DNA from: a virus
Virus record (IMG/VR): IMGVR_UViG_3300010885_058378
Coordinates: 1 to 64,000 of that record
Direction: 5' to 3' (one strand)
Length of the DNA stretch: 64,000 nt
Of the stretch, positions 61,823 to 64,000 are shown one piece after another; within the stretch, counting starts at the first letter, position 1; each line of letters starts with the position of its first letter. The notes under the pieces were generated by a model. That model did no database searches and was not told the origin of the DNA. It saw only the letters and a program-made list of their open reading frames with translations. A program made the position numbers and the translations under genes.

Positions 61823-62632
61823 ATGAAAAATATAACATTCAAATTTTTAGAAAATAATAACTTTAAATTTAAGGGATTCAGTAATACTCCCATAAAAGAT
61901 CAATGTATAACATGTCAAAAAATATTTGAATATAAAAAACTTAAAAAATTTCTAAGAAATAGACTATCTTTGCCCACTTCTAAGTGGTGTCAATGTCATA
62001 AATGTTTTTTAAAATTTAGAACTATTAATAATCCAGAATGGATGGAAAGTAATCGAAAAGCACAGCTTATAGCACAAAATAAACCAGAGCAAAAAAAGAA
62101 AAATGCTCTAGGAGTGTCAAGAAGCTGGGATAATAAGAGGAAAAAGAAAGCTTCAATCTATCTAAAAAATAGATGGAAAACAGATCCAAAATTTGCCGAA
62201 AAAGCCAGATCAAATTTAAAAATTAATGATACTCAACATATAAAAAATACATTTGGAATTGGTGGACTAAAAGGATTTTATAATGAAATATACTATGATA
62301 GCGCATTAGAGTTATCGTATTTATTATGGTGTGAACAACTTAGTATTCCAATTAAAAGATATGATCTAGATCCAATACAATATGAAATATCAAATAAACA
62401 AAAGTTATATTTTCCAGATTTCATTATCCATGAGGACATAGTGGTAGAGATAAAAGGTAAGGGCTTGTATTTTGCTAAAAATAAAGAACAAAATTTAGCG
62501 AAAACTGCAGAAGCCAAGAAAAAACTAAAAAATAAATTTATAATAATATTTGATCAAGACAAAGAAGTTAAAACCTACTATAAAAAAGCCAGAAAATTAC
62601 ATCATGAAATTAAAAAGCAAAAAGATAATTAA
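61823..62632 (+). CDS. Free-standing endonuclease (PD-(D/E)XK type) between split-intein halves
   Basis: The 269-aa protein has an N-terminal zinc-finger-like part (CITCQK, CQCHKC), a basic helical linker (QKKKNALGVSRSWDNKRKKK), and a nuclease core: YYDSALELSYLL, then LYFPDFIIHEDIVVEIKGKG, where P-D and E-I-K form the PD-(D/E)XK site. Endonucleases in breaks of split inteins are known from metagenomic phage data (fractured genes of Dassa et al.); this is such a case. It presumably cuts the unbroken allele and copies itself. It overlaps the following gene by 29 bases. Confidence 0.85.
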   Translation: MKNITFKFLENNNFKFKGFSNTPIKDQCITCQKIFEYKKLKKFLRNRLSLPTSKWCQCHKCFLKFRTINNPEWMESNRKAQLIAQNKPEQKKKNALGVSRSWDNKRKKKASIYLKNRWKTDPKFAEKARSNLKINDTQHIKNTFGIGGLKGFYNEIYYDSALELSYLLWCEQLSIPIKRYDLDPIQYEISNKQKLYFPDFIIHEDIVVEIKGKGLYFAKNKEQNLAKTAEAKKKLKNKFIIIFDQDKEVKTYYKKARKLHHEIKKQKDN

Positions 62633-62711
62633 GAATTACACAGGAAAAGTCCATGATATCTCTGTTAAAAATTCTGCATCCTATAATGTAGAGGGGTTGG
62701 GAGTACATAAT
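62604..62711 (+). mobile_element. Split intein, C-terminal half (36 aa)
   Basis: Carries block F (GKVHDISVKNSASYNVE) and block G ending GLGVHN, followed by Ser as +1 residue at the polymerase junction SAAG. The 36-residue length is typical for the C-half of natural split inteins. Confidence 0.88.
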
Positions 62712-63437
62712 TCTGCTGCAGGATGTTTGGTATCATATCTTATTGGTATTACTCAAATTGATCCTATCAAATATGATTTACTCTTTGAGAGATTTTATAA
62801 TGAGGGCCGTAATACTGCGGATCATATTTCCATGCCAGATATTGATGTTGATGTTCCAATTAATAAAAGAGAACAGATCATCGAATATATTAAAAATAAG
62901 TATGGTTCAGACAAGGTTTCTCAAATGATTACATTTAATACTATGAAAGGCAGGGGTGCCTTAAAAGAAGTATTAAGAGTGTATGACAATATCTCTTTTG
63001 AAGAAATGAATCGAATAACAAAGTTCATTCCTGACGAAGCAAAAATTGCTGACGAATTACAGGAAATGAAAGAAGATACCGGAGAGGCATCTATTATCAG
63101 GTGGGCACTAGAAAACAATGTTGACAAACTGAAGGAGTGGTGCTATATTAGTGATGATGGTTCTCTTGCCGGACCTTTGGCCAAAAGGTTTGAACAAGCC
63201 ATCCGACTTGAAGGAACTAAATCTAATCAATCCAAACATGCCGCCGGTGTAGTTATTAGTAGTCAAAGTCTCAGTGCTGTTTGTCCCATGGTTTATGATT
63301 CTAAAAATAAACAAGCAATAGCAGGGATGGAGATGCAAGATTTGGAAAATTTAGGTTTAATCAAATTTGATATTCTAGGCGTTGCTATGTTAGACAAAAT
63401 TATGACCATATCAGAAATTTTATGCAAAGGAGAATAA
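62604..63437 (+). CDS. dnaE: DNA polymerase III alpha, C-intein and palm/thumb piece
   Basis: From ATG 62604 the protein has 36 residues of C-intein (MKLKSKKI to VEGLGVHN) and then 241 residues of polymerase, starting SAAGCLVSYLIGIT. It contains PDIDVDVP with two catalytic Asp and FDILGV with the third. The protein ends 20 residues after that, so the fingers, HhH and OB parts of a bacterial alpha (about 1160 aa) are absent here; together with the first piece only about 620 residues of extein are encoded. The rest may be a further gene outside the window, or this is a reduced polymerase. A longer frame starting 62550 is less likely. Confidence 0.85.
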   Translation: MKLKSKKIIKNYTGKVHDISVKNSASYNVEGLGVHNSAAGCLVSYLIGITQIDPIKYDLLFERFYNEGRNTADHISMPDIDVDVPINKREQIIEYIKNKYGSDKVSQMITFNTMKGRGALKEVLRVYDNISFEEMNRITKFIPDEAKIADELQEMKEDTGEASIIRWALENNVDKLKEWCYISDDGSLAGPLAKRFEQAIRLEGTKSNQSKHAAGVVISSQSLSAVCPMVYDSKNKQAIAGMEMQDLENLGLIKFDILGVAMLDKIMTISEILCKGE

Positions 63438-63438
63438 A

Positions 63439-63618
63439 ATGCAAAAACAATTTCATGAACTAGCGATTGGTGATAGATTCACAGTTAATGGCGTTGAATA
63501 TATTAAAACTGAAGAAGTTAGAGTTAGCTGTTGCAGAAGTATCAATTGTTATGCTTCTTCTGACGCTAATCAAAAAGGACATTTTCCCGGAAATACAGAA
63601 GTTACAATAAATGGCTAA
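63439..63618 (+). CDS. Small conserved phage-type protein, 59 aa
   Basis: A short frame starting one base after the polymerase piece. HELAIGDRFTVNGVEYIKT resembles the start of the protein at 21310-21561, with IG(D/E)xF and a following (N)G-x-x-Y. AAAGGAGAA gives a strong ribosome-binding site. It overlaps the exonuclease start by 8 bases. Function unknown. Confidence 0.6.
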   Translation: MQKQFHELAIGDRFTVNGVEYIKTEEVRVSCCRSINCYASSDANQKGHFPGNTEVTING

Positions 63619-64000
63619 TCTACAAAAAATTTGTGTCTTTGATTTGGAAACAGACGGAGTTAATCCTGATCTTTGCAGTCCAGTTCAAATTGCTGCGGTT
63701 ATGGTTGATCCACTAAAATTAGAAATAGTTAAAGATTCGGAGTTTAATATTACCGTTAAGCCATTGATACTAGAAGAAAAACCAGAGTATGTTTATTCTG
63801 ATTCCGATGTTCTGGACTTTCATGCCAAGGTAAAAGGAAGTACAAAAGATCAGATTTTAGAATCTTGGAAAGCATACCAGAAGCAAGAGCACGGATGGAA
63901 TATGTTCATATCCTACTTGGAAATGTATCATATTAGATCCAGCGGTAAGAAGTCTTGTTTCACGGCACCTATTGCTGCTGGTTATAATATTAATAGGTTT
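63611..64000 (+). CDS. DEDD-family 3'-5' exonuclease (3' truncated)
   Basis: 130 residues are visible to the window edge. ICVFDLETDGVNPDL has the first two acids (D-x-E) of the DEDD exonuclease active site near residue 11, and IAAGYNINRF near the end is the second acidic motif region (the Asp would follow). Such DnaQ-like exonucleases supply proofreading or degradation next to replication genes. ATG 63611 overlaps the preceding gene. Confidence 0.8.
   Translation, partial: MANLQKICVFDLETDGVNPDLCSPVQIAAVMVDPLKLEIVKDSEFNITVKPLILEEKPEYVYSDSDVLDFHAKVKGSTKDQILESWKAYQKQEHGWNMFISYLEMYHIRSSGKKSCFTAPIAAGYNINRF

Noticed and set aside
61771-62603. A nonsense mutation or group I intron splitting dnaE
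   Set aside because: Protein-level intein motifs end and begin exactly at the gap, the gap has a full-length endonuclease frame, and no group I intron core was seen.
1-64000. tRNA, rRNA, terminase, portal or major capsid genes
   Set aside because: I looked for them and could not recognise any; the head and packaging module is probably outside this window.

Overview
The window reads as the interior of a large, strongly AT-rich genome of a tailed bacteriophage, probably uncultivated. The evidence is a phage-type replication set (RecA/UvsX-like recombinase, DnaB helicase, primase, split DNA polymerase III alpha, PD-(D/E)XK nuclease, DEDD exonuclease), nucleotide metabolism (class II ribonucleotide reductase, dCMP deaminase, dNMP kinase, GMP reductase), a phage sigma factor, a ClpP-like protease, fibre-like proteins, a candidate holin and lysis block, and four kinds of mobile endonuclease. 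Genes are packed tightly, often with ATGA or TAATG overlaps. No terminase, portal, major capsid gene or tRNA was recognised, so the head and packaging genes must lie elsewhere. The host cannot be read from the sequence.

Layout. 1-2.4 kb: a small operon ending in ruvB and a strong terminator. 2.4-14.9 kb: a membrane protein, an actin-like ATPase, two very large Thr/Pro-repeat plus fibronectin-III-like proteins, an HNH protein, a secreted trypsin-like protease and a subtilisin. 14.9-21.0 kb (minus strand): a small secreted protein and five glycosyltransferase-like genes. 21.1-31.3 kb: a plus-strand operon behind a near-consensus sigma-70 promoter, with a macro-domain protein, many glycosyltransferases, two methyltransferases, a nucleoside deoxyribosyltransferase-like protein and GMP reductase. 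31.3-38.3 kb: a conserved virion-type protein, a GIY-YIG endonuclease, ferritin-like and PAP2 proteins, the sigma factor, ClpP-like and DeoC-like proteins. 38.3-46.2 kb: virion proteins, a fibre with YadA-like head repeats, a chymotrypsin-fold protease, a candidate holin, several small membrane proteins and a papain-like protease. 46.2-64 kb: nucleotide metabolism and replication.

The most striking features are: (i) a DNA polymerase III alpha gene broken inside an intein, with a free-standing endonuclease gene and its own promoter-like motif between the two intein halves, and with the second piece stopping after the palm; (ii) a RecA-like gene interrupted in its Walker A motif by an intein with class 3 features; (iii) a zinc-ribbon protein carrying a RuvA domain III-like tail next to ruvB, with no RuvA visible; (iv) a repeated GGTGTATTATA-type motif ahead of many transcription units, a good candidate for a phage-specific promoter; (v) several proteases (S1 twice, S8, C1A, ClpP-like) beside mucin-like repeat proteins and a large set of sugar-transfer enzymes.
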